Assembly (NCBI GenBank): GCA_963825425.1
Contig: CAWGTF010000010.1
Span: 496,001-560,000, forward strand
Length of the DNA: 64,000 bases
Source of the DNA: PALSA-607 sp963825425
GTDB lineage: Bacteria; Actinomycetota; Actinomycetes; Acidothermales; Acidothermaceae
Reading direction: 5' to 3'
Positions 30,681-39,458 of the stretch are shown here, piece by piece. The position numbers and the translations under genes are program-made. The notes beneath the pieces are model-generated. The model made no database searches. It had not been told where the DNA came from and worked only from the letters and a program-made list of their open reading frames with translations. Within the stretch, counting starts at the first letter, position 1; each line of letters opens with the position of its first letter.

Positions 30681-31742
30681 GAGGCGACTCCCATTGCCAG
30701 CCCGACGGGCACCGCCGCAAGGCGCTCGATGTGACCGAGCTGTTCGGTCGACAACTTGGTGTTTCCGATGTGCACGGAGGCCAACGGATTGGCGACTTCG
30801 ACCGGCAGCCGAGTCACGGTGGCGAGCCGGGAGATGAGATTGCCAAGACGCGACCCGCCACCCGACACGACGATGCGGCGGATTCCGACGGCCGACGGCG
30901 ACGCAAGGTAGTAGTCGAGCGAGCCGCGGATCTCCTCGACGAACGAGGCGGCGGTAGCGTCGATGACCCGACCAGCCGGGTTCTCGTCCCGCTCAGCAGC
31001 GGTCGCCGGAATGCCGAGTTGCTGCTTCAAGCGCCTCGGCCTGCTCGAGCGGCACACCCATCCGCTCGGCGACGGCCTCGGTGATGTCGGCACCGCCCAT
31101 CAGCAGCACGCGCACGAACTTCGGCTGGCCACCTTGATGCACCGCGATGTTCGTGACGCGCGCGCCGATGTCGATGAGGGCCTCAGCCTGGGTGTCTATC
31201 CCAAGCGCGTCGGCGTGAGTGGACGAACGGATGAGTGCGAACGACGTGAGGTCGACCATGACCGGCGTCAGGCCGGCGTGCTGAACCGCGTCGAGGCACG
31301 AGCCGACCATCTCGCGGCCCGCGGCCACGAACAGAACGCGCAGCATGCGGTTGCCCGCGTCGTTGGTGAACTCTTCGAGCGGGTGGAAGTCCATGATGGC
31401 CTGGTCGACCGGGATCGGGATGAAGTCCTGAACCTGGAACGCGAGCGCGTTGCGCAGTTCCTTCGGCTCCATCCATGGCAGGTCGACCTGCCGCACGACG
31501 ACCTTCTGGTTCGCGACGCCGAGCACGACTCGCTTGGTCGAGAACTTGGTCTGCGACCAAAGGACCTTCAAAGCCGCGGTCACTGCATCGCGGTCGAGGA
31601 CCTCGCCGTCGATGACAGCACCGACCGGCAGCGCCACCTGTCCGAAGCGCTCGAGGGTGTATCCACCGCGACCTACCGAGAGCTCGGCGGCGCGTACCGC
31701 AGACGTCCCGATATCGAGACCCACGGCCCTTCTTCCAGCCAC
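30677..31742 (-). CDS. pilM: Type IV pilus assembly ATPase-like protein PilM (frame broken once)
   Basis: Cytosolic actin-like (FtsA-fold) protein that docks on PilN. GTG 31742 with GAGGGGAAGG upstream gives MAGRRAVGLDIGTSAVRAAEL, the phosphate-1 motif. LPWMEPKELRNALAFQVQDFIPIP and EALIDIGARVTNIAVHQGG (phosphate 2) follow. After a break near 31025 come KQQLGIPATAAERD and RIVVSGGGSRLGNL (adenosine motif). About 354 residues, normal. First of the pilM-N-O set. Confidence 0.93.
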
Positions 31743-31875
31743 GATGCCTTCCCCTCAAAACGGCGGTCGTCGACCGCAGTTGGACCCGGATATCTTCGGT
31801 CCCTTGTCAGAAGACGGCATCGGAAGGATCACGGCTCGCCTTGAGGAAATCGCGGCCCGTATTGCGCGCTCGGGT
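31743..31875 (-). promoter_or_regulatory. pilD-pilM spacer with a short hairpin and T-run
   Basis: The spacer holds a small minus-strand hairpin, GCGGTC-GAC-GACCGC, followed by CGTTTTGA, just before the pilM ribosome site. It could be a weak terminator or attenuator that lowers readthrough from the upstream pilin genes into pilMNO. The plus strand here reads as an open frame with a helical-looking peptide, but it has no ribosome site and continues into pilD's shadow. I see nothing else. Confidence 0.35.
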
Positions 31876-32652
31876 TCAGCCTCGCGAGAACGAAACGTAC
31901 GCGTGAGCGAGCGAGCTGCCGAAGAACACGGCCGCCAGCGCCCCGGCGAGCATGAAGGGTCCGAAGGGGATCTTGCTCTTCCGGGTGGCTCGACCAATCG
32001 CCATCAGCGTGACGCCCAGAACGCCACCCAGTGCGAACCCGAAGAACGCGCCGACGGCGAGCGTGCCCCAGCCGAGGTAGCCCAGATACATGCCGAGGAC
32101 GCCGGCCAGCTTCACGTCACCGAGACCCATGCCCTTGGGGTAGACGAACCATAAGACCGCGTACAGCGCGAAAAGGGCTGCGCCACCGATTGCGGCCCGC
32201 GCGAGGTCGAACGGCTCGTGTGCCGCCAACGCTCCCGCCGTGAGCAGCACAGCCGCGACCGGATACGACGGGAGTGTGAGCGCGTCAGGCAGCCGGTGCA
32301 CGTCGATGTCGATGAGCGCGAGGGCGACCGAGATCGCGGCGAGGTACAGGTAGGCGATCAGCACCAGGTGCAGCCCGAAATGCCAGCCGAGCAGGCCAAA
32401 TAGGACGCCCGTCGTGAGCTCGACGAGCGGATACCGTGCGCTGATTGGCGTCTTGCAATCACGGCAGCGGCCACGCAGGAGGAGCCAGCTCACGACGGGA
32501 ATGTTGTCGCGCCCGCGGATCTCGTGCCCGCATTGCGGGCAGCGTGATCGCGGCCGTATGACTGACTCGTTTCGAGGCACTCGCCAGATGACGACGTTGA
32601 GGAACGACCCCACGAGCAGCCCGACGACAGCCACCGACCCGACGAGAATCAC
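31876..32652 (-). CDS. pilD: Prepilin leader peptidase/N-methyltransferase PilD
   Basis: Integral membrane aspartyl protease that cleaves the leader before the conserved Phe of prepilins and methylates the new end. 258 residues, about seven to eight transmembrane helices. The cytosolic zinc loop has C38-P-Q-C41 and C63-R-D-C66. Catalytic aspartates are in LALIDIDVHRLPD (~D117) and GMGLGDVKLAG (D179). Its substrates are encoded next door: pilA and the minor pilins. Frame intact. Confidence 0.96.
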   Translation of the reverse strand: MILVGSVAVVGLLVGSFLNVVIWRVPRNESVIRPRSRCPQCGHEIRGRDNIPVVSWLLLRGRCRDCKTPISARYPLVELTTGVLFGLLGWHFGLHLVLIAYLYLAAISVALALIDIDVHRLPDALTLPSYPVAAVLLTAGALAAHEPFDLARAAIGGAALFALYAVLWFVYPKGMGLGDVKLAGVLGMYLGYLGWGTLAVGAFFGFALGGVLGVTLMAIGRATRKSKIPFGPFMLAGALAAVFFGSSLAHAYVSFSRG

Positions 32653-32692
32653 TGGCTCAACCTATCCGAGACGCGATCTGAGCTACGGCGCT

Positions 32693-34481
32693 CTAGGGGT
32701 TCGGCAGTTCGAGCGTGTTCTTCAACTGGTTCACAACCACGTTTGGCGGCGCGTTCCATTTCTGCGATAAGTCCGCCAGCGGCGTCGCCGTGTTGCAGGT
32801 ATGAAGGTAGATGTAGCCGTAGGCCGGGATCGGAGTACCTCCTGCGTGAGCAGAGTCGTACGTGAGACCCGGCGGCGTGCTACCGATCAGCATCGTCAGG
32901 CACAGGTGACTCGTCGACGCACCGTACGGCTGGATCAGGTATTGCTGGAGGTAGTTGGAGTAGTAGTTCTTCGTGTAGGTCCACTTCTGGTAGTTGTCTG
33001 TCGTGCTGCAGGGCTGCACGGTCACGATCGTGCCGTCAACTGGCGCCGCGGGATTCGCCGTTCTGCCGGCTTCGAGGCAGTAGTAGTCCGGGGTCGAAGA
33101 GCCGGCACCGTTTGGGAAGGTAATGAACTGGCAAGCCTGAGTTTGGGATATCTGGCAGCCTGTCAACGGCGATGCCGGCGGAAAGTTGGCAATGACGGTG
33201 TTTCCGCCAGGGCTACCGCCGTTCCAGGCGGACTCGTTGTTAGTGCCACCATCACCGCCGCTCACGCCGGTGTAGTACATCTGGTTCCAGGTCAGGTTCG
33301 CCGCGCTCGGGTCCTGCTTGCACGGGTAGCCGATGAGCCATGTCGCAAGCACGCTCTGGTTCGTGGCGTCGATGCACCGGCCAAAGTACTGGTAGTTGGT
33401 AATTTGGAACGGTCGGAGCGCGGTGCCTGCAGCGCCGGCGCCCACCTTCGCCGTCGGCACCATCTGCGCACCGCAGGTGTCAATATCGACGAAGTCGCCA
33501 GCGGCCAGCCCCGCGATCGAAGTTGGTGTGGCACCCGTGTACAGGTTCAGGCAAATGTTCGAAACCAGCCCAGTATCGGTTGTATTGCTGGCCTGGAACT
33601 GACCCTGGTCGTTGTAACTCCATACCTGAGTGCTAAGTGTGTACGGGCTTGCAGGGGGCAACCCGTTCGTCGAACAGGTTCGTAGCGTGGGCACTGTGTG
33701 CACCGTTGCTGCACCCTGCAGACACAGTGGCCCAGTGCCGTTCGAGGCGGAGATGGCGAGCTCGAGGTTGGGGGTGTACGAGAACAGTTGCCGTGCATCG
33801 CTCGTATTGCAGGTGGCCACCGTGAGCTTGTCGCCCACCTTGACGGTGTTCGCAACGTCCGAGACCGCGAAACACAGGGTGAGATCGCTGTAGAACGGGA
33901 TGGTGCCACCGGCAACGTTCGCGTTGTTGGTGTGCAAGGCATACACCGTCTTCAGCACCCGGTTGCCACTGCCGACGCGACTCCCAGCAATGTCCTTCGC
34001 CGAGCCGGTCGACGTGATCTGCACGAAACTGGGCACGCTCGCCGGCTTCGAACCGCTACACGGAATAACCGTGGCGCCCGCCAAGGCTCGGGTCACTGGA
34101 GTAGTACACCAGGTTGACGCTGTACGAACTGTCGGTGGCCGCCCCGTCGCTGACGGCGCCGGTGATTGTCGGGGTGCCTGCCGCGCTGCATGGCAGCGAC
34201 GTACTGTTTCCGGGAAGGTACAGCTGACCCGTATATGGATCTGTCGCCCACACGCCCGTGTTGGCGGCCCGAATCCTGTTCAGCGCAACATCAAATCCGG
34301 CTTCGGCGGCACTTTCAGTCACGGTCGTCTTGCGGTCGAGCTGGCTCGGCTTGACCTGCGACAAGGTGACGCCCGCCACGGTGATGCTGATCGTCAGCAA
34401 CATCAGAATGACCATGAGGGCAAGCAGCATCGCGACGCCCTCCTCCGCGTCGTCTGCTCGCCGCGCGAGGCGAGCGATCAC
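32693..34481 (-). CDS. PilX-like pilus protein with ricin-B-type lectin repeats (frame broken once)
   Basis: GTG 34481 overlaps the upstream minor-pilin stop (GTGA). The N-terminus reads DDAEEGVAMLLALMVILMLLTI and then VTLSQVKPSQLDRKTTVTESAAEAGFDVALNRI: the PilX/PilX_N layout of short basic tail, one helix and an amphipathic continuation. A break near 34085 leads into ~460 residues rich in Cys, Thr, Asn and Gly. These contain repeated subdomains beginning CL/CI (GPLCLQGA, SNICLNLYTG, GRCIDATNQ, YYCLEAGRT, SHLCLTMLIG). Several have VxxC in mid-unit and end in QxW (QVWSYN, YQKWTY, SQKWNA), the pattern of R-type (ricin B) beta-trefoil lectins. About 596 residues. Likely a surface adhesin or minor tip component. 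The lectin call rests on motif spacing only. Confidence 0.7.
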
Positions 34482-35137
34482 GGCGTCACGGCGTTGGTGC
34501 ATTGCGCGCTCCCAGGAGGATAGTTGCTGTTGCGTAAGGTGATGGCCAGCTTCGTCTCGGCGTGGCCGACCGACTGGCTCTTCCCGACCATGACAAGGTC
34601 GATGGCGACCTGACTGAAGACGGTGTTCGCCGCACCCGTCTGCCGTGACGTGACCGTGAACGGCGGTACCGAGACGGTGTTCGCAATGCCCGTGGCAACC
34701 GTCGTCCAGCTAGGCGAAGACGCGGTTGGGTACGACGTGGTCGTCGATGCCGACGTCCACGATCGTTGCTGCAGCAGCCCGCCGCTGAGGCGCCACTGGT
34801 AACACTGGACGACGCCCGCGTTCGTCAGACCCTCGAAACTGATGCTCGTGGCTGAAATGATCGAGGGCGCCGAAGCTGTCGCTGTCGACGGATTGACCCA
34901 GTCTGCGTAGCGCATCTGCTTGTCTAGGGCTTGCGTCGCCCGCAGGCCTTGAGCGGCTGCATCGCCAATGCTCTGCGTCTTGTTCATGCTCGTGGTCATC
35001 GCGATGATCACCGACATCATCACGGCGAGCAGCACGGCGAAGATGGTCATCGACACGAGGAGTTCGATCAGGCTAAATCCCTGATCGTCTCGTGAACGTC
35101 GCTCGCGTCGCCGGGCAAGCACCGTGTTGATAGCCAT
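34478..35137 (-). CDS. Minor pilin, PilW-like
   Basis: About 219 residues. The leader is basic (VLARRRERRSRDDQG) and is followed by the prepilin cleavage motif G-FSLIELLVSM with Glu at mature position 5, then a hydrophobic helix. The body is Ser/Thr-rich with one Cys pair. Start ATG 35137 or the GTG just before it; both touch the upstream stop. Neighbours on both sides are pilin-like genes, matching the minor-pilin cassette layout. Frame intact. Confidence 0.85.
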   Translation of the reverse strand: MAINTVLARRRERRSRDDQGFSLIELLVSMTIFAVLLAVMMSVIIAMTTSMNKTQSIGDAAAQGLRATQALDKQMRYADWVNPSTATASAPSIISATSISFEGLTNAGVVQCYQWRLSGGLLQQRSWTSASTTTSYPTASSPSWTTVATGIANTVSVPPFTVTSRQTGAANTVFSQVAIDLVMVGKSQSVGHAETKLAITLRNSNYPPGSAQCTNAVTP

Positions 35138-35776
35138 CACGGGCCGGCCAAGTTGAAGACGGGGTCGGTCGATGCGTCACGTAGCGTCGTCACGATGTAG
35201 TCGCATCTCGAGGCGGGACAGTTCTGACCCTTTATCGCTGGCCAGTGGACATCGACGATGATCCGGTAGACATTCGGCGTTGGCGTTGGCGGCGTCGCCG
35301 GCGCGGTGCAGCGCACCGGCGCGGTCGCCGTAACCCAGCACCCGCCGATTGCGGTGTCGACCGTGTACTGCGTCTTGTTGACGAACGTTGTCTGATCCGC
35401 AACCGTGAAGGGCACGGCCACAGTCGGTGCGACCGGCGGCGTGTCATACATCTCGACACTCGCAGCTTTGGCTGCCGCCGCGGCGGCCGGCAACGCAGCC
35501 CACTGGGTGTCCGCGGTGGCCTGGGCGCGGCCGTCGACCAGGTTGGCGACCGGCACGGCGCGCGCAATTTCCATCGCCTGGTTCGCCACCGAAATCGCGG
35601 CTTGACGGCTCTGCTGGCCGGAGCTGGTCTGCAAGAGAGTTCACGAAGAACACAACCGACGACGTCATGACAAACAGGATGAGGCCGAGCGCGACGATGA
35701 CCTCGATCAGGCTGAAGCCACCTGCTGGATCAGACTGCATTCTGGCGGCGTCAAGACGCCGCAAGAACCAGCTCAT
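35137..35776 (-). CDS. Minor pilin, PilV-like (frame broken once)
   Basis: ATG 35776 gives MSWFLRRLDAARMQSDPAGG then the cleavage motif FSLIEVIVALGLILF with Glu at mature position 5. A break near 35625 leads from FFVNSL into QQSRQAAISVANQAMEIARAV, the PilV/PilI-type continuation of the helix. The C-terminal part has two Cys pairs (GGCWVTATAPVRC, NCPASRC) and ends YIVTTLRDASTDPVFNLAGP. About 213 residues. First gene of the minor pilin set after pilA. Confidence 0.83.
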
Positions 35777-35871
35777 CGCGTGTACTCCCTCGTTAGGTAG
35801 TGCGTATCAAACATCGACTTCATGCGCGTCAGGCTTGAACGCGGACGGGTGATGTCCGCGAGTAGAACGAT

Positions 35872-35902
35872 CGGTGGCCGGGATCGAAGACCCCGGCCAC
35901 CG
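35872..35902 (-). terminator. Terminator hairpin after pilA
   Basis: CGGTGGCCGGG (35872-35882) and CCCGGCCACCG (35892-35902) form an 11-pair perfect stem with a nine-base loop. It starts 18 bases past the pilA stop. A partial terminator here would let the abundant major pilin be made in excess over the minor pilins downstream. No T-run follows. Confidence 0.7.
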
Positions 35903-35919
35903 CGCGATCCAAGCAACTC

Positions 35920-36405
35920 TTAGAAGGTGGTACCGAACGAACAAGCGACGAGTGCCTGGCCATTCGCAAGCGTCGCGGCTGGCTGCAGACCGCCCAGCGA
36001 GGAGACGTACTCCCACGGACGGGTGCCCTTGGCGTTGACGCCGACGATGCAGTAAGCCGAGCCTGCCGCGGAGCCGGCCGTGTTCAGCTTGTAGTTGAAC
36101 GTGTTGCCGTTCGACGTGCGGACCGTGGTCGGGTCGTTACCGATCGTCGAGACGCCGGCCGCCGTGACGATGCTGTTCGTGTCGGCCGGGTACGCCTGCT
36201 GGTCGGTGTTGTACGACTCGAGCTCGTTGGCGATGGTACGCAGGTCGCTCTTGACCGACGCGTCATAGCCCTTCTGGCGCTGGCTGAGGAAGACGGGGAT
36301 GGCGATTGCAGCGAGGATGCCGATGATGATCATGACGACGAGAAGTTCGATGAGGGTGAAGCCCTCTTCCTTCTCGGCCATGGCCTTGCGAATACGAGCG
36401 AGCAT
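35920..36405 (-). CDS. pilA: Major type IV pilin PilA
   Basis: 161 residues from ATG 36405, preceded by GAAAGGA. Leader MLARIRKAMAEKEEG of 15 residues, then F16-TLIELLVVMIIIGILAAIAIPVF with Glu at mature position 5: a classic type IVa prepilin. The globular part is small (~115 residues): YDASVKSDLRTIANELESYNTDQQAYPAD and a beta domain with two Cys (AYCIVG near 133 and VACSFGTTF at the end), which should form the C-terminal disulfide loop. An in-frame extension further upstream is not conserved. Flanked by its own putative promoter and a terminator, so expressed strongly. Confidence 0.96.
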   Translation of the reverse strand: MLARIRKAMAEKEEGFTLIELLVVMIIIGILAAIAIPVFLSQRQKGYDASVKSDLRTIANELESYNTDQQAYPADTNSIVTAAGVSTIGNDPTTVRTSNGNTFNYKLNTAGSAAGSAYCIVGVNAKGTRPWEYVSSLGGLQPAATLANGQALVACSFGTTF

Positions 36406-36423
36406 CTGTTGTCCTTTCAGGAC

Positions 36424-36432
36424 CGAGATATA
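36424..36432 (-). promoter_or_regulatory. Putative -10 element for pilA
   Basis: On the minus strand CTATATC lies 22-27 bases before the pilA ATG, leaving a short leader just large enough for the GAAAGGA ribosome site. No convincing -35 hexamer is visible at 16-18 bases, so an alternative sigma factor or an activator may be needed. Confidence 0.35.
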
Positions 36433-36485
36433 GTGAGCCGCGGATTGCATTCCCCGGAGGCAGATGCCCGTCGGGCGGCCGGGCT

Positions 36486-36505
36486 GACTCAGGTGACCCT
36501 GAGTC
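36486..36505. promoter_or_regulatory. Perfect inverted repeat upstream of pilA
   Basis: GACTCAGG, spacer TGAC, CCTGAGTC: two perfect 8-base arms. It lies 81 bases upstream of the pilA start and 143 bases after pilC's stop, in the ~240-base spacer between them. It could be an operator for a regulator of pilA or a hairpin that ends the pilB-T-C transcript. The spacer is otherwise featureless apart from the -10 candidate. Confidence 0.5.
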
Positions 36506-36647
36506 CCCTTGCTTTGCGACCCCGCTTCACAACGGGTGTGCCTTTGTCGTCGACGGCTCGATGACACTGCATTGATCGACGCGCGAGAGGCGGGACTTGA
36601 GTGGTACGGACAGCTGATGTGCGACGGCATTCGCCGTAGCGAACGGC

Positions 36648-37867
36648 TCAGCTGATGAGCGTAAAGATCTTGAAGATCGGCATATAGAGCGCGACGATCA
36701 TCGACCCGATGATGCCGCCGAGGAAGGCGATCATCAGGGGCTCGATGAGTGCGGTCAGCGACTCCGTCGTGGCCTCGACCTCTTGGTCGTAGAACTCCGA
36801 GATCTTGTGCAACATCGTGTCGAGAGCGCCGGTTTCCTCACCGACGGTCATCATCTGCACGACCATCGCGGGGATCACCGGGTGCTTCGACAACGGTGCG
36901 GTCAGTGCCTCGCCGGTGCGAACGCTGTCTTGAACGTCTCGCACGACGCGCCCGACGACGATGTTGCCGGTCGTGTCGGCCACGATGTCGAGGCTCTGCA
37001 AGATCGGCACGCCCGAATGCATCATGGTGCCCAGGTTGCGGGTGAACCGGCTGATCGCGATCTGCTGGAACAGCTTGCCGAACACGGGCATCTTCAGCTT
37101 GAGCGGATCGATGACGTTGCGCACCTGGGGCGTGTGCTTGTACTTGCCCCACAAGACCATGAAGACAATCGCCGCCCACGATGGCTAGCGGCAGCAAGAA
37201 CTTGAGCCCACCGGACAGGTCGACAAGGATCTGCGTCGGCAGCGGCAGCTTTCCGCCGAGCTGAAGGAAGAGCTTCTTGAACACCGGAACGATGAAGAGC
37301 AACATGCCGATGACCGCGACGACCGAGATGCACAGCACCACGACCGGGTAGGTCATGGCCGACTTCACTTTGCCGCGCAGCTTGACCTCAGACTCGAAGT
37401 TCGTAGCTAGCTGCATCATGACGGAGTCGAGGAACCCGCCCACTTCGCCGGCCCTGACCATGTTGATCATGATCGGCGGAAAGACCCTGCGGATGCTTCG
37501 CGAGGGCGGCAGACAACGCGGTACCGGTCTCGACCTCGTTGCGCACGACGCCGAGCACCCGAGCCAGTTCTTTGTTGGTGGTCTGCTCGGACAGGATGCT
37601 CAGAGTACGCAGCAACGAGAGGCCGGAGTTGACCATCGTCGCGAACTGCCGCGCCATGACCGACAGGTCCTTGAGCTTCACCTTCTTGCCGAACCCCGGG
37701 ATCGTGATCTCCTTCTTCATCCCGGAATTGGCCTGCGTGATGCTGACCGGCGCGTAGCCACCGGCCTTCAGGCGCTGCATCACCATCGTCTGGTTCTCAG
37801 CGCTGATGGTTCCCTTGACGAGCTTGCCCGCACGATCCCGGACCGTGTACTGGAACGTCGTGGTCAT
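36648..37867 (-). CDS. pilC: Type IV pilus platform protein PilC (frame broken twice)
   Basis: Inner-membrane protein linking the motor ATPases to pilin assembly. ATG 37867 gives MTTTFQYTVRDRAGKLVKGT; then KLKDLSVMARQFATMVNSGLSLLRTLSIL, the first GspF domain. A break near 37490 leads to MINMVRAGEVGGFLDSVM and the first membrane helix (VVVLCISVVAVIGMLLFIV). A second break near 37165 leads to VLWGKYKHTPQVRNVID and the second GspF domain, ending IEPLMIAFLGGIIGSMIVALYMPIF. About 406 residues, standard. Confidence 0.93.
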
Positions 37868-37880
37868 GTCGTGATCCCCG

Positions 37881-39323
37881 TCATCCCCGGCCGGAAAGCC
37901 GGTTGAAGTCTTCGACGTTGTTGCACTTCTCGAGTGCGGTCTCGTAGGTGATGCGGCCACCCTTGACAAGTTCTGCCAGGTGCTGGTCCATCGTGTGCAT
38001 GCCGTGGCGTGCGCCGGCTTGCAGCGCTGAGTAGATCTGGTGCGTCTTGCCCTCGCGGATCAGGTTCCTGATCGCCGGAGTGGCCACCAGAACCTCGGTT
38101 GCCACGGCGCGGCCGCGGCCGTCGGCGGTCTTGCACAGGGTCTGGCTGACGACACCCTGCAAGGCGCCGGCGAGCTGCACCCGAACCTGCTGTTGCTGGT
38201 AGGGCGGGAAGACGTCGATGACACGGTCGATGGTCTGCGCGGCGTCCTGCGTGTGCAGGGTGGCGAACACGAGGTGGCCGGTCTCGGCCGCGGTCAAGGC
38301 CACCGAGATCGTCTCGAGGTCGCGCATCTCACCGACCAGGATGATGTCGGGGTCTTGCCGCAGCACGTGCTTGAGCGCGTTGGTGAACGAGTGGGTGTCC
38401 TCGCCGACTTCGCGCTGGTTGATCAGGCACGACTTGTGCTGGTGGAGGAACTCGATCGGGTCCTCGACCGTCATGATGTGGTCGCGGCGCTTGCGGTTTG
38501 CGAGGTCGACGATGCCGGCCAGCGTGGTCGACTTGCCCGACCCGGTCGGGCCGGTCACGAGGACGAAGCCGCGGGGCAGCATGGCGAAGTTCGAGACCGC
38601 CGGCGGGATGCCGAGGGCTTCCAACGGCTTGATGTCGAACGGGATCAACCGGAACGCCGCACCGACCGCGTCGCGCTGGCGGTACATGTTGACGCGGAAT
38701 CGCGACTGACCAGGCACGGCGTAGGCGAAGTCGAGCTCGAGTTCCGCCTCGAACCGCTCGCGCTGGCGCTGGGTCAGGATCGCGTACAGGAGCGTCTGAA
38801 TCACCGGCGGCGACAACTCGGGCGCGTCCTCGACCGGCTGCAGGCTGCCGTGCAGGCGCACCATCGGGCGCGCTCCCGCGGTGAGGTGCAGGTCGGAGGC
38901 ACCCAGACTGACGACGGTCGCGAGCAGGGCGTTCAGGTCAAGACCAGCGATTCTCGTCGTCGTCTCGTAACCGGCCGGGCATGCACGACATCGGGCGAGC
39001 TGCGGTCGATCAGCGTCGCTGCCATCGGCGCGGCGGCCTGCGGGACTGCGGCAGGCAGGGGCGAACAGCGCGGCGACACTTGACGTGTCACTCGGCGCAG
39101 CGGCTGCGGCGGACGCCGACGTATCCGACGGCCAAGGCTCAGATGCCACCAGCGGCACCGCCGCGAGGGACTCCTGGACGTCAACGGCCGGCGCGAAGCC
39201 AGAGACCTCGGACGAGGTCCAGTTGGGGCTCGTCAACGGGTCATCCGCGAAGGAACCGGCGTCGTGCGACGCGTCCGGAACTGGCTGGATACCTGGATCC
39301 GGGAAGAAGCCATTGCTTTCCAC
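37881..39323 (-). CDS. pilT: Twitching/retraction ATPase PilT with long N-terminal extension
   Basis: Hexameric motor for pilus retraction. The conserved PilT core starts near residue 128 (LNALLATVVSLGASDLHLTAGARPMVRLHG) with Walker A GPTGSGKSTTLAGI, Asp box MTVEDPIEFLH, Walker B DIILVGEMRDLETI and His box HLVFATLHTQDAAQTIDRV. It ends near the family's usual length for the core. The first ~115 residues (GTG start at 39323) are acidic, Ser/Ala/Pro-rich and unlike PilT. Another frame is also open over about 38950-39080, so a compensating pair of indels there is possible. Same orientation as pilB upstream. Confidence 0.92.
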   Translation of the reverse strand: MESNGFFPDPGIQPVPDASHDAGSFADDPLTSPNWTSSEVSGFAPAVDVQESLAAVPLVASEPWPSDTSASAAAAAPSDTSSVAALFAPACRSPAGRRADGSDADRPQLARCRACPAGYETTTRIAGLDLNALLATVVSLGASDLHLTAGARPMVRLHGSLQPVEDAPELSPPVIQTLLYAILTQRQRERFEAELELDFAYAVPGQSRFRVNMYRQRDAVGAAFRLIPFDIKPLEALGIPPAVSNFAMLPRGFVLVTGPTGSGKSTTLAGIVDLANRKRRDHIMTVEDPIEFLHQHKSCLINQREVGEDTHSFTNALKHVLRQDPDIILVGEMRDLETISVALTAAETGHLVFATLHTQDAAQTIDRVIDVFPPYQQQQVRVQLAGALQGVVSQTLCKTADGRGRAVATEVLVATPAIRNLIREGKTHQIYSALQAGARHGMHTMDQHLAELVKGGRITYETALEKCNNVEDFNRLSGRG

Positions 39324-39458
39324 CGAGAAGCCCCTCTCATACCTGCCGGGTCCGGCATGGTTCAGGACGTCACATCGACCGGTACGGCGTGCTCCTTGAG
39401 CCGGTCGGCCGAATCGGGAGCCTGTGGGCGCCGCAACGTCGAGCGGTTCCGAGCGGAC

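Noticed and set aside
31450..32154. Long plus-strand open frame over pilM and pilD
   Set aside because: It is mostly the complement of two clearly functional minus-strand genes and has no ribosome site or family similarity.
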